A DNA stretch of 64,000 nt, taken from positions 13,287,408-13,351,407 of the forward strand of contig CM021312.1 in assembly GCA_010645155.1 (NCBI GenBank), given 5' to 3'. Origin of the DNA: Tigriopus japonicus. Lineage: Eukaryota; Arthropoda; Copepoda; Harpacticoida; Harpacticidae. Below are positions 47,436 to 59,487 of the stretch, piece by piece. The notes beneath the pieces are model-generated. The model was given only the letters and a program-made list of their open reading frames with translations. It made no database searches and was not told the DNA's origin. A program made the translations under genes and the position numbers. Positions within the stretch are counted from its first letter, which is position 1, and every line of letters begins with the position of its first letter.

Positions 47436-48140
47436 ACAGATTGTAGGTAAAAAGGTCACATTAAAAAGGTCATAGTACAAAGGTCACAATAAAAAGTCAA
47501 AGTTAAAAGGTCACAATAAAAAGGTCACAGGGTCAAACGGTCACGGCAAGACACCTTTCCCTGAGTATTAGTATGTCTCACTCGGATTGTCTTAGAAGCC
47601 CTTGGTCATTTAAGGGTGTCTCTAGAGGGGCAAGGACACCCTCCGCAGTCCAACAGACCTGAGGCAGGTACGGACCTTGTTCTAAAATCTGTTGGGAGTT
47701 ACATAGTGTAGACAATGCTTGTGAGGTGACCTTTTGAGGATTGGGATAATGGTGTTGTTATGTACTAATACATGGGAGACCGGGAGAACGAGGGAAGAAT
47801 GTGTATTCCATTAAATAACGAGGAAGAATGGATAAAACAAGACAAGAACGAAAGGTTTAAATACAAAGGGGAACGCACAAGGGAAATGAGCGAGAGTACA
47901 AGGAGAGAGCAAAACGACACACAATACATAACAGGTGTTCCACTCGGTTAGTATTCAGTTCCATGGGACAATATTTAACAATGGAACACAGTAGGGCCCT
48001 TGGGTACCCTTCAGAGCTGCACAGGTTTGTGATCCTTTTATTGTGACCTTTGTACCGAGACCGTTTTACCTTGTGACCTTTTTACCGTGACTGTTTTACG
48101 GTTACCCTTTTACCGTGTGACCTATTTACCACGCTGTGTG
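47436..48140. mobile_element. Insertion with GGTCACA arrays at both ends
   Basis: The left end is an array of AAAAAGGTCACA units (about 47449-47545). The right end (about 48030-48133) is the inverse, TGTGACCTTTTTACCG units. Flanking halves join without a gap in the copy at 18885-19095, which delimits the insertion to about 700 bp. TGTGTG beside both edges may be the target duplication. No coding frame of note inside. Confidence 0.65.
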
Positions 48141-48387
48141 ATGCATCACGAGATCACGCAAGAAATGTAATAGATTTTGAAGTTTTTGTTATTGTTTTGC
48201 CAATCTAAACCCAATTATCCTCGAAAAATAAAGTGGAAGGAAATTATCAATGGGGAAGAGTTTGGTTGTCCACTTTGGACAAAGAACAAAAATATAAATG
48301 AAGTCTGAGCTCTCAAAAGTGACATCATGAGATGTGACCTCCTACAGGCACAGGAGTTCAGATCCAAGAAGCAAATATTAACCTCAT

Positions 48388-48538
48388 TGAAGGACTTTAA
48401 CCCAAGCTAAAAATATCGCCAATAGGTGGTGCAAAAGAAAGATAAAGTTTGAAGTACTAAGCTCACAAGACTTTTTTCTTTACTTCCACCTTTTCCACGC
48501 CATCTATTATTTTAAGCTTGGGTTAGAATTCCTAATAG
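48388..48538. mobile_element. Hairpin MITE (AACCCAAGCTT family)
   Basis: Inverted TAACCCAAGCT ends enclose a middle with AGTACTAAGCTCACAAG and CTTTACTTCC text, shared with the copy at 20925-21105. Non-coding. Confidence 0.6.
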
Positions 48539-48747
48539 CGTTTGATATTTTTTGAACATTAGGAGTTTTCCATTTTCTTCCAAAAATGAGGACCATCGTA
48601 AGATTAAACAACTTGCGATGCTTATCAAAGAATCTTACTATTTTTTACTTGAAGAAACTGCTGCTCAATGTATAACAGTAGTCCAGTTTTTGCTTTTATT
48701 TGCTCAGTTATGATTAGGGCTGAGGAAAATTAGTTACTTAACTATTC

Positions 48748-49595
48748 AGGGTATTTCTGAAGGTTTTTCAACTATTATAGGCATTTTTGAAGGTTTTTCA
48801 ACTATTAGAGGCATTTTTGAAGGTTTTTCAACTATTAGAGGCATTTTTGAAGGTTTTTCAACTATTAGAGGCATTTTTGAAGGTTTTTCAACTATTAGAG
48901 GCATTTTTGAAGGTTTTTCAACTATTAGAGGCATTTTTGAAGGTTTTTCAACTATTAGAGGCATTTTTGAAGGTTTTTCAACTATTAGAGGCATTTTTGA
49001 AGGTTTTTCAACTATTAGAGGCATTTTTGAAGGTTTTTCAACTATTAGAGGCATTTTTGAAGGTTTTTCAACTATTAGAGGCATTTTTGAAGGTTTTTCA
49101 ACTATTAGAGGCATTTTTGAAGGTTTTTCAACTATTAGAGGCATTTTTGAAGGTTTTTCAACTATTAGAGGCATTTTTGAAGGTTTTTCAACTATTAGAG
49201 GCATATTTGAAGGTTTTTCAACTATTAGAGGCATTTTTGAAGGTTTTTCAACTATTAGGGGCATTTTTGAAGGTTTTTCAACTATTAGAGGCATTTTTGA
49301 AGGTTTTCAACAATTAGGGGCATTTTTGAAGGTTTTTCAACTATTAGAGGCATATTTGAAGGTTTTTCAACAATTAGGGGCATTTTTGAAGGTTTTTCAA
49401 CTATTAGAGGCATATTTGAAGGTTTTTCAACTATTAGAGGCATTTTTGAAGGTTTTTCAATTATTAGGGGCATTTTTGAAGGTTTTTCAACTATTAGAGG
49501 CATTTTTGAAGGTTTTTCAACAATTAGGGGCATTTTTGAAGGTTTTTCAACTATTAGGGGCATTTTTGAAGGTTTTTCAACTATTGCGGGTATTT
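48748..49595. repeat. 30-bp minisatellite, about 28 copies
   Basis: The unit GGCATTTTTGAAGGTTTTTC plus AACTATTAGA repeats head to tail with very few substitutions, and one unit has lost a base near 49304. The period of 30 is a multiple of three and the unit lacks stops in some frames on both strands, so long decapeptide-repeat ORFs appear on both strands (for example MPLIVEKPSK on minus). These are by-products of the repeat, not supported genes. Confidence 0.95.
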
Positions 49596-50833
49596 TCGAC
49601 TGTTTTTGATTTCTGCTTGAACTCCTGATTGTTCAGATGAGTTTCGAATTGGATTTTTGGCAGAGTTTTGCTATTTTGGTTTTTAGGGTCAAAAAGGTGT
49701 CCGCAACTAAACTTTTTAACAAGCAATAGACCTTATCTGCCATAAAATATGGCAGCACTGCCCACTCGAAATCCATGAGTGTAGCTTCTCTTGGAACTCG
49801 ACATTGAACTAGTTCGAGTGTTGCGAAATTGGTCCCTGTTTAGCTCTTTTCAAGAAGTTCAACACAACCTCCTTATTCTCTTTTTGTTTTTTTTTAGTTA
49901 TGTATAGTATATATTATATATAGTATATATAGTATAGTTAGTATTTTATAGTTTCTTTTTTAGTCTTATGACCATACTCATTATGCACCCCATGGAGTGC
50001 TTGAGTTGTCAATGCAATAAACAATAAACAAATAAAAACCTGTCATTTTTAACAACGATAAATTTCCAGTCAAAAATGGCAGCATTCCCAGCTGAAAACA
50101 CATCACTACATGATTGTTCAGTGGAACGACTCCTTACTAGTGATATGACTAGGTACTTGGGCAGGGCAAGCCAATTTTAGGTGAGGTTGTAAGTCGTAAA
50201 TCATTGCCGCCAATCAACCTTTGTGAAATCGTATTCCCCTCCGTCTAACAATCTACAAAAATTGGATTTTTCAACAAAGAGCAGCGAAAGGCGTCCCTAA
50301 CTTTTGTGACTTCCGAGCAGGGTTGCAAATCAAACTCAAATTTGTGTTTGCTTAAATACGGGAGCAAATCACAAATTCTCCATTCGGTGACCCTACATTA
50401 CAACCTCTGGTGAAATAATTTGTTTAAGCCCAGATTTCACATCACTACTCCCTACTGTAAATTTAATGCTTATTGTATGGTAAATATACAATGGATTAGT
50501 TTGGTCGGACAAATTCATCTAGGGATTATTGGTGCCAAATGACTGGGGATGTGTCGGAGCCTAAACTCTTCAATGAACTTGATAAAAATTGTTGAAAATT
50601 CCCGAGCTTGATTAAAAGATTTGTTTGTTTCCAACCAGAGATCTAGCCGCAAAAGAATGTTTCCCTCGTATAACAAAATTCAAACCTGTGAACGCCAAAG
50701 TCTGAGATCTGACCCACCTCTAGTTATTTGACCCCTAGAATCCCTAGCTGAGTTCGTCCGACCGCACTACAGTAATCCATTGCCACTATGTTACACACCA
50801 GAATTTGCGATTCTAGGGCTGGGGGAAAAGCTT
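49596..50833. other. Intergenic with dispersed repeat pieces
   Basis: Includes a TATA-rich stretch near 49905-49950, a third copy of the inverted-arm repeat at about 50210-50440, and a repeat shared with 34350-34610 at about 50530-50775. No gene supported. Confidence 0.5.
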
Positions 50834-52179
50834 GATTAAAAAGAGTGTTTTAGTCACTAAAAAAGTCAGAAAAATCAAGAAAAATAGTTGAATAAACAAC
50901 CTAAAATAATTGAATAAAGTCAAGCGTAAAGTGTAACAATGGGACAAAAATCCGAGAGTGCGTGACCGCTTTTTTTCAAGTAGCGAAGGGCCTACTTTAC
51001 CGTTTTAGGAGACTTCTATTGTAGTAATGCTTCAGTAGAAATGCAATTACATGATGTTTTCGACAGTCTATTCCCAAAGTTAGGTGGGGTTCTTTTAGGA
51101 GAGATATTTATCTACGTGATGAAAGAGTTTTTGAACAGATTGGTTGACATATTGTTGAGGATGAGGCATATTAAAAATGATCCTGATTTGAGGTGGGACA
51201 AAATTTCCTGCTGCTATTGCAAGTTAGGTGTTGAGGGCAGATTAGGTAGAAGTTATCAAAGATCAGCAAGCCCTTTGACTGTGTTTGACCCTGGCCGCTC
51301 TTGCTTGCTCTTTGATTTTGAAGTTGCCAGTTCCTTGATCCCCTCACAAAGAGGGCTTGCCTCAACTAAGACTTCTCACTGATCTCGACTCTTGATTAGT
51401 GATGGACCGAAAGCGCTTTCAGCCGAAATTACGGCCGAAATTTGGGTTTGGTTTCGGTTATGCCTACCAAAACCGAAAGCAGACAAATACTATATAAAAT
51501 GGAGTTTGACAACAAAATCGAAAAAAAATGGTCCCAAAACCTCTGAAATTTAAGTTTTCCGATTTTTCAAAATTTGCAACTACCAAACATCGAACACATG
51601 AGCATTATATTTTTTAAGGCGGATTTTTATTTGAACAATTTTGTAATTAGCTCCTTTCGGTTTTGGTTAAGCCCTCTTTCGGCCGAAACTTTTGGTTTCG
51701 GTTATGAGACCATTTGGTCCATCACTACTCTTGATTTATGGTAATACATCTTTCTGTACTCAGCCTTGTTAGATAACTCTCTGGCAAACAGGGGCAAAAG
51801 CAACAGGCGGAAAAAGATGAAGTGCTTCCATCAGAAAGATGACTTGTCTGCTGCCGTCTGTTTCTGTTCAGTAATCCAGCCAGAATGCACCAAGACACCC
51901 TAAATATAAGGGCAATCATTTTTTATATGCCTCATCCTCAACAATATTTGATGAAACATCATGTAATTGCATATCTACTGAAGCATTACTACAATAGAAG
52001 TCTCTTAAAAAGGTAAAGTAGGCCCTTCGCTACTTGAAAAAAAGCGGTCACGCACTCTCGGATTTTTGTCCCATTGTTACACTTAACGCTTGACTTTATT
52101 CAATTATTTTAGGATGTTTATTTAACTAGTTTACTTGATTTTTCCGACTTTTTTAGTGACAAAAACACTCTTTTTAATC
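50834..52179. mobile_element. Element with inverted arms of about 220 bp
   Basis: The left arm, from GATTAAAAAGAGTGTTTT (50834) to about 51057, is mirrored closely by about 51958-52179. Shared landmarks include GAGAGTGCGTGACCGC, TAGCGAAGGGCCTAC and GTAATGCTTCAGTAG. A CTT triplet flanks both sides and may be a 3-bp duplication. A 113-codon ORF at 51041-51382 begins in the left arm and has no recognisable domain. A hAT-type MITE is inserted inside. Confidence 0.75.
51397..51727. mobile_element. Nested hAT-type MITE (TAGTGATGGACC)
   Basis: Ends TAGTGATGGACC / GGTCCATCACTA with inner TTTCGGTTTTGG and CGGCCGAAA repeats. The 8-bp duplication ctcttgat is exact at 51389-51396 and 51728-51735. It sits inside the 50834-52179 element. 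A relic of the same family lies at 36895-37160. Confidence 0.9.
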
Positions 52180-52382
52180 CTTTTATGTAATATCCGTTAC
52201 CATTCAGTTCTAGCACTTTAGTAGAAGTATTCTAAATATTCAATGTGCTGTGAATCGAAATTAAATGCCTTCTTTTCTAAACTGTTGGTGTTATTCAAGC
52301 CTTAAATACAACTATATTTAGGTTTGATCAGTTTGAAACAAAACCAACGGTGGCAAGCCTTGTTGAGTTTGAAGTGCTTAAC

Positions 52383-55300
52383 TTAATGGGATTTGTTACA
52401 TTTGGTTAACAGCTCAAATAAAAAAATCAAGGTGGCCAAAGTCGATCCACCGACCAATAAAATGAAAGCGGCCAAGAGCTGGTCCAAACGAATCGGATCA
52501 AAGACGTCTTCACTTTGGGTTCTCATTACAGTGTATCGATTGCTTAAGCGATCCATGATTCCCGAATCTATCATCCGCATGGTCATGTTGTTGATAAGTG
52601 GGCCCCAAGGGGCGTATTTGGGATAAAAGGTCACCATTTGCCATGGTGCATGAATAGGTTCGGTCCCGATATATTTTCCATACCAGTCTGGATTCACCAC
52701 AGAATTCGATGAGGTTCTGGAAACTAGAAGTTGGAATGGAATGTATTATCAGTAAACCAAGCAGCACTTGTTCAAATCTACCATTACATACTCTTCGGCA
52801 AGCAAAACGCAATTCATTTTCTAAATCATTCACGATAAAAATGATTGATTTGTCATTATTGGGGTTCTCATTACTTTTGGTACTCTTAAAAAATAAGCAA
52901 ATGTGATTTGAAAATGGCAGTACAAAAAAACCACTACTACCGGAGACATTAAGATAAAAAATCGGAATAGAATAAGACGCAGCCAAACTGTACAATTTCA
53001 AAAGCGAAGTTTGCAATCAATTTTAACATGTCAAATCTTAGTTAAAGAAACATCACCTTCGGATGTTTTCACTATTTTAAAACACCTCATGGCGCCAAAT
53101 TTCTTCCAATTGAATATTTGTTTTGAGGTGCTGGATGCTGAAGTGCTTTTGCCCAATCTTTACCAACGGAATGGTGTTAGCTATTTCCTATCTTTTAGGA
53201 TCTTTTTTATGAATTCAAATTTAAGTTCCGTCAAATCAATTGGTTGCATTTTCTTAATGCATTTTGTGGCATTTTTGGTGCATTTTTTCATGCACTTTTT
53301 GGCGTTTTTATTTGCAATTTTTGTGCAGCCCTTCTGATCACGAACTAGCCAGCAATTTTAAGCATCAAAATATTTTCAGAAACGTAAAAACACGAAAAAG
53401 AGAATCATTATGAACCCATTCAATTACCTCCAACCACAAGTGAAGCTCCCTTGGTTCTCATTTCCTCTATTGCAATGGCGGGTGTGCCTTCCCGGTCGAA
53501 ATCAAAAACAGTTCCGCGTCGGTTGGCCATCAGTCCCACTTCTTGAACTGCCTTCGGGAGCCTTTGGAAACTCAGCAAATCAGGCCTAATGATAAAAAGA
53601 AAAGGCCATAAATATGACTCCGATCTCTAAATTCTGGCTAGTAGATTCCAATCCCATTAAGGTTGTTGAGGCATTATTATCAAGGTTAAAGTTGTCAGTT
53701 ACCCCAATATTTTTTTTCCAAAATCAAACATTTTGGGCCTTTTGTCCGTCAAATAGAAACATCTTTGTAATGACAATGAGCCAGCCCACCGCGATTCCAG
53801 GCAACTATTTGAGTTAGTTTGCATTAGTTGCAATGCCTCAATATCAGGTCTGTACTGTTTTGGAGTCGGGGCCAAAAATATTTAAATTGATTTTGTCTGG
53901 AAAGGGCCAGCCTAGAGCACTTAAATGAAAGAGTATGATCATAAAGGCCGCCACCTAGAGGATTTCATGTTGCAACAACTCGCACTTCCAATAAATCAAA
54001 TATACTTAAAGATAGTAACGGTCATACAACCATTTTGGACAAATTAAAGTCCCTGGAATGTCAATGGAGGGACGACTTCTGAAACTTAAAATGTTTGAAG
54101 GTGAAATTTGGCGTGGATCATACATAAAATTCCTTTTCAATGGTCAATTTTTCATGCCAATCTTGAAGTTATTGTGCCTTATAATTCTACTAAAAACCAT
54201 TGCAGGTCCATGAACATGATCCATCAACATTTGATGCTCTTCAATTCGTCCAAAACTGATACTGACCTTTGGTGGATTCCCTCTTAATGATAGAGGATTC
54301 AAAATTGGGAAATTGGCTCTTTTAGAGTTTATCATTATGTAAATAAGTATCAAACTACATTTCGGAGTTAAAAATCTCATCTCACCTGGACATACTCAAC
54401 AATTTGTTCATATAAACATTGGCACCCCTCGCTAAAGCATCACTGGCGGTGTTAACCGGAGTCTCACGTTCCACGGAAACCAAGGTGGCCAAGAACATAG
54501 AGGTGTAAAAAAATCCCAAGAATGTGGCGTAGATGTAAAACATCCCAGAGAAGAAGCTCCCTACTTGAAATTTGGTCACACCAGTCAATCAAAATCATTG
54601 GTTAAAAATTTTTCTATACCTGCAGAATGGGTCTTGAACCAAGGAATAGCATCAGGTTCAAGGATGCCCACATTGATCCGAACCAAAAAGTCTAGCACAG
54701 TGGCCCTCATGGATCCAATAGTTGGATGCGTTAAAACATCATGCGATCCATAAAACCGATACATGCAATACATCACCAGAGAACAGACGAAATTTGTCAA
54801 AAGCATGAGCAACCAAACACTCAAAGGAAATACTTTGAGGAGGTTCTGATAATTGGGCAACGGTTGTGGATACCTTGTGCAATAATGAGCAGTGGATGTA
54901 TATAGGGTCACGGAAAAGTCTCCAAATCCGGAGAAATCCACGTGGGCTGGAGTCACCCCAAATATCATTCGAGCCTCGTAAGAGTAAAGCTGAAAAAGAA
55001 TCATTATACTGTATTTAACGAAGATTGATGAACCTTATTTGTCTAGAGTGGGGGGAAATATTTTTTTCTGTGGAGCAGAAATTCTAGAGGCTTCAAGGAG
55101 TAACGTCAGTGGACCATCACGAGTGTCAACCATCGTGAAACCTTTGGAATTTCTGCTCCACAGCGAAAAAAAAGATATTTGCCCGCACTCTACTAGTTAC
55201 AATAAAACTTTGCCCTCAGTAGGTCACTCTTCGTGCAGCCAATTTCTTAGCCAATTTCTTTCTCAGAAGCTGATGTTCTGATTTGTTTTTGTTGAGGAGA

Positions 55301-57067
55301 CATTTCGTTTGAAGCCTAAATTCGTACATTTTTGGCGATTATTCAAGTCTTCAGATATTGTTTTTGGACCTTTTTTTCATGTTAGTCGATGTGTATGTGA
55401 ATGCAACTTAAAGTTTTCCTTTGTTCACATCATCCAATTTTTGTTACTGCTGAGTGCGGATTTTTTATTACCTCTACAAGGAATGGGATTCCCTGTAAAA
55501 AAAAGCCAATCCCTTATTTTTGTAACAAAGTTTTGTATTTTTTCTTTCAAAAGATGAAAAACTTTTTTTCAACATTTTTCGGCCCTCAAATATCCTCTAT
55601 TTTTAGGGCACACATTTTTAGGTTGTTAAAGCAATCTACCTTTAAACTAGATTTTTTTTTGACAAAAAGTTGGCAAGACAGTTGAAAAATGCCGATATAA
55701 TAGGGAAAAAGTTAAAATGTGGCTTAAGATTTTTTTGCTGCGGATGCTGGACATCTGATGCACATTTTAAAATAATTTATTGTAAAACAATGAATGCCAG
55801 TCTCTTCTTAGAAGAAATGTATTGAAAAGATTCAATTGAATTTGATTTGAATTCAATTTGAAACAATTCAATTAAGAAATCATTTATACTTGAATATACT
55901 TGAATACTTGAACTATAAATATTTTATACGTTGAAAAGTTTAGAAAAGTTAAAAGCAAAATAATCACGAAAAATGTGCTTTCTGAAAAATGTACAAAGAA
56001 GTTTAATAAAATCACTCAAATTAGGTTTAAGTTAGAAAAGCATAAAGATAGGAAAAGGTCAGGAATTTGAAATTTTACTTGAAATTTATATTTCTGCTTC
56101 CTACTTATAACTAACTCTTTCCAGTTGTGTGTGCTAAACAATTTTGTAAGTTATTGCATCAGTGTATAAATTATAAGTTTTCGTAAGAAAGCAACCAAAA
56201 ACCCAGAAGCAAAAAATATAAAAGAGTTTTTTCAAGACGAATTAAGTTAAATAAATAGAGATACATGAAAAACTACATTCTTATGAAGTGTTTGTCCCAA
56301 CCAATTACCGTGTATACAATTGAGAAAGTTCTTTGTCCGTTAGGTAACTGGGGATAGGTTGCATTGTCTTGGGTGAGCTTGGTTTTGATGTTCAAACGGT
56401 CCCTCAACAAGGTCACAAAGTCACCTTCAAATCCTTTGACTTTGCCGGGAATTTTTGGATCATTCACCACATTTGGAGGAACCTCACGATAAACCATTGG
56501 CCAATGATCATCAAATTTGTGGAAACATTGACTTGACATCGTCTTCAAAATATTCTTATGGAATCCAAGTTTAATATCCCATTTGATTTCAATATCAGCG
56601 GCATGCTCTCCAACAAAAGGACAAATCAACGCAATGTTATCTTGGTCGGTTCCATTCATTATGGCCAAAAAGAAGGCGTATTTGGTCTCAAGAGCTAATC
56701 GTAACCAATGATCATTGGCCAAGGAACCATTGGTTAAAAACATTGTTACTCCATTCCGAAATGGTTTAACCGTCTGAAGAACGTTGATGGATTGGGACGC
56801 CGGCATTTTGCCATCCATGACAGTCAGGGCGCAAAATGTGTCCATTGGCAAACTTGTCTTGGACGGTTGATGCAAAAGCATTCTCGGAATTTGGTACAAA
56901 GCCTCGTGGACATTGCTTTGATCTGTGATGGTTAACCAACCATTGGGACAATCTGGGTAGAAGGATTGGGCTTGACTTTGAAGATCAGTCCAAAATTTTG
57001 ATGGAATTGGAAACTGTTTAGAAGTGGCCAGACTTGGAATCAAGACAATGATCATCACCAACCACAT
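52383..57067 (-). CDS. Ionotropic receptor (IR-type chemoreceptor), 5 exons
   Basis: Minus-strand exons: 57067-56309, 54989-54620, 54563-54386, 53585-53428, 52723-52383. All are GT/AG with matching phases (0,1,2,1); 1806 nt, 601 residues. The start follows a TATA-like TTTAAAAG and opens a signal peptide (about 1-16). An extracellular N-terminal region leads to a ligand-binding S1 half with GFEGDFVTLLRDRLNI (212-227). The first membrane helix is about 305-330 (FPLSVWLLMLLTNFVCSLVM). The M3-like helix is about 380-407 (FYIYATFLGFFYTSMFLATL), an S2 half follows, and the last helix is about 570-594 (AAFILLVGGSTLATLIFLF). This is the layout of invertebrate ionotropic receptors, cation channels derived from ionotropic glutamate receptors that detect odours, tastes or humidity in sensory neurons. 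The short N-terminus and poor match to glutamate-binding residues suggest a divergent IR rather than a synaptic receptor. Which IR subfamily it belongs to, and its ligand, are unknown. Intron 2, at 56 bp, is the shortest. Confidence 0.85.
53931..54270. mobile_element. Second copy of the GAGTANGATCATAAAG element
   Basis: Begins GAGTATGATCATAAAGG and continues with CCACCTAGAGGATTTCATG and TTTTGGACAAATTAAAG text matching 35668-35800. The right end is decayed, but GTCCAAAACTGAT near 54250 matches the other copy's right arm. It lies in intron 3 of the ionotropic receptor gene. Confidence 0.55.
55046..55190. mobile_element. Hairpin MITE flanked by TA
   Basis: GAGTGGGGGGAAATAT and TGTGGAGCAGAAATTC are mirrored at the right by GAATTTCTGCTCCACA and ATATTTGCCCGCACTC. 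TA dinucleotides lie directly outside at 55044-55045 and 55191-55192, as for Tc1/mariner-type elements. It lies in intron 1 of the ionotropic receptor gene. Confidence 0.75.
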
Positions 57068-57205
57068 ATTGAATCATGATAGGAGGTCCTCTTGTAAGAG
57101 TCCTTTTAAAGGGCCTGAGCGCATTTTTCTTGAGGCTTAAGTGGCAATTAATGCTGTGATATTTACCATTCCAAGAGAAGAGACTAGGGGTTCTTGAATT
57201 AACAG

Positions 57206-57250
57206 ATTGATCGATTAATCCATTGGAAGTGGATTAATCGTTTGATCAAT
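57206..57250. promoter_or_regulatory. Palindrome with paired TAATCC/GGATTA sites
   Basis: ATTGATCGATTAATCCA and TGGATTAATCG-type arms face each other around a 7-bp centre, about 140 bp upstream of the ionotropic receptor start codon. TAATCC is the core bound by K50 (Otx/Bicoid-class) homeodomains. A regulatory role is inference; a very small hairpin element is the alternative. Confidence 0.35.
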
Positions 57251-58879
57251 TTTATTTACATGAATCAATCAAAAATTAAAATGGTATGTTTCCGTTTTCA
57301 AGTTGTTTCTCAGATCAATTTTTTCGCAATTTCTCCTGACACCTTAAAATTGAAGATTTTAAATAACCTTTAAATCAAGTATATATGTATCTTAAATCCA
57401 ACTGTCCACCAGGTCTGGAATTATATTCTAACACTGTTTACGTATTACTTTACACGGAATCCTATTCTTGTAGCGATGCTAAAATCCGCAACAAAAGTAA
57501 TAATGAAATGTGGTATCTTGAATTTATTTGGATAGAAAATTTATAACAAACATACTTTGTACAAGTTCCACAATTAAACAAGAGCTTTATTTCAGCTCAA
57601 TTTATATTCGATTATATTCGATTCGATATTTTTGAATCTCTTAACATAACAAATCAAAATGCAGAAAGCCTCTTGTAAAACTCAAAGTCTTAAGAGAAGT
57701 AAGGTTCCACAATTATGTTTTTTGAGCCATATTTTGATTTTTGCATTAGATCTGGCAATGGAACTTGTGTGAAACAAAAACAAACAAAATGAATCTGTTC
57801 AATTTGCCACGTTGTCCCTTCTTGGTGGTGCATGATGGTTTGGTCTCGTTCTATTTTTCTTTTCAATTTATCATTTATTTGATTTAGGTCCATAAATTCA
57901 TAACTTTATGCATGGTTTTCAAAACTCCTACGGTGATAGTGCCTCAAAATTGGTCATGAGTAGATAATGCTTTCAGATTTTTTAAATTGATAAAAGCAAT
58001 GAACCCTGCACAAAATTTCAGCTGATTCCACCAAATAAGCGCCTTGCTTGATCTTTGATAGGTTAACTTCAGAGGCTGGATTTTTTAGACGCAAAGATCG
58101 ATCTCAAGATCAGACTTATGGTCCTTAAGTTCGGTCGTGAAATCGATCTTTTACGTCTAAAAAACTAGCCTCATGTTTGATTTGTGACCACCACTATTGA
58201 AAGTGTGATGGAAGGTTATCAAAAATAGAAACTGTATGCTTTGAAACTTCATTAAAGCGTGAGAATATTGACATCTTCAACATTGGGAGCGTTCAAATTG
58301 CAAATAAAAGTGCTAAAATACTAATTAAATGTTACTAAATGGCCCAAACTGCAATCAGGAGATCTATCAAACGAGATGTTTGTCACTGATCCTTTTTGGG
58401 AAGGAATGCTTCATTATTGATAGAGCTGAGGGCAAGACTTCACAAAAAGCACATTTCAAACACCATCAATTTTCTATGTTTTTTCACCCAAATGAAATCA
58501 AGGACCATTGCAGTATAAACACAACAAAGTACGCTAAAAAGAGTGAAAGTCATGTTTTCCTAATAATACTTCAAATGTCATTTTTCTTTGTCTTTTCTTA
58601 TCATGTTTTCATCATTTGCAATCAATGGCATGAACTTTAAACATCTGATTGTCACGGTTCAATGCAAGTTCCAACGACACAATCGATGGAAGTGATTTAG
58701 ATTTGCCCTCTCAAGTGGCATAATTTGAATTCTATTTTGAGGTTATTATGAAGTTTTGGTAAATATGCTTGGAAATCAGTTCTCTACTCCATCTTCAATT
58801 CTGAACGAGGTAGGAAAAGTAGCTAGTACTTGACCCTAGTAATGATTAATTTATTAAGACTGGCATCGACAGTCAGGAT
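57251..58879. other. Intergenic between receptor and LTR element
   Basis: AT-rich DNA with one hairpin MITE at 58072-58172. A 103-codon ORF at 58329-58640 has no recognised domain. No gene supported. Confidence 0.5.
58072..58172. mobile_element. Hairpin MITE with TTTTTTAGACG arms
   Basis: GAGGCTGGATTTTTTAGACG and AAAGATCGAT at the left are mirrored by ATCGATCTTTTACGTCTAAA and CTAGCCTC at the right. The stem is about 40 bp with a short loop. Confidence 0.65.
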
Positions 58880-59106
58880 TGTTGTATGATTGTGTAGCTC
58901 ATGCCATTTATTCATTCCGGCTCTGAGTTGTAACTCAGACAGGAATTATCTTTTACCAAGACAAATACAGGACTTCTTCTTTTTACCTCCAACGATGTGG
59001 TTCCTTTCTTTACGTTCATGGAACCTTCGATAGGAACCTTGATACCCATGTATATATCAGGTCCTTGGGTTGTCTATAGATTTACAATCTGAATCACAAC
59101 ATAACA
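58880..59106 (+). repeat. 5' LTR
   Basis: 227 bp, TG...CA ends, identical by eye to the 3' LTR. Contains a TATATATCAGG stretch near its 3' half that could act as a TATA-like promoter element. Confidence 0.93.
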
Positions 59107-59487
59107 TGGCGCAGCTGGCATCGGAGAACGGAACATAAGAAATAAGAGGTTTCAATCCACGTTCTCAAGAAATAACTCCTTCCGAGTCAGTGACGTGGAA
59201 GATAGGACGTCCATGAGCAAGAGTTCGACAAAGAGGATTGGAATAAAACACAGGAAAGTAGTAACACAAAGAAGTTATGAATCCTTCGATTCAGTTGTCA
59301 AAACGTCTGTTGGTTCCGTGTTGCATCCCTTGGTCCTTGTATTCGTTTCAGATAGACGTCAAATATTATCCTATCTGGGAGACCTCTACGTAACTGCAGT
59401 TCGACAACAACAAACAGAATTGAGGATTCGAAGAAGCCCAAAGAAGAGGACCTGGGCGAACAACCTCTGGAACACCAAAGAGAAGAA

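Noticed and set aside
48746..49628. Long ORFs of decapeptide repeats on both strands
   Set aside because: They arise because the 30-bp satellite unit is a multiple of three and lacks stops; no promoter, splice site or domain supports a gene.
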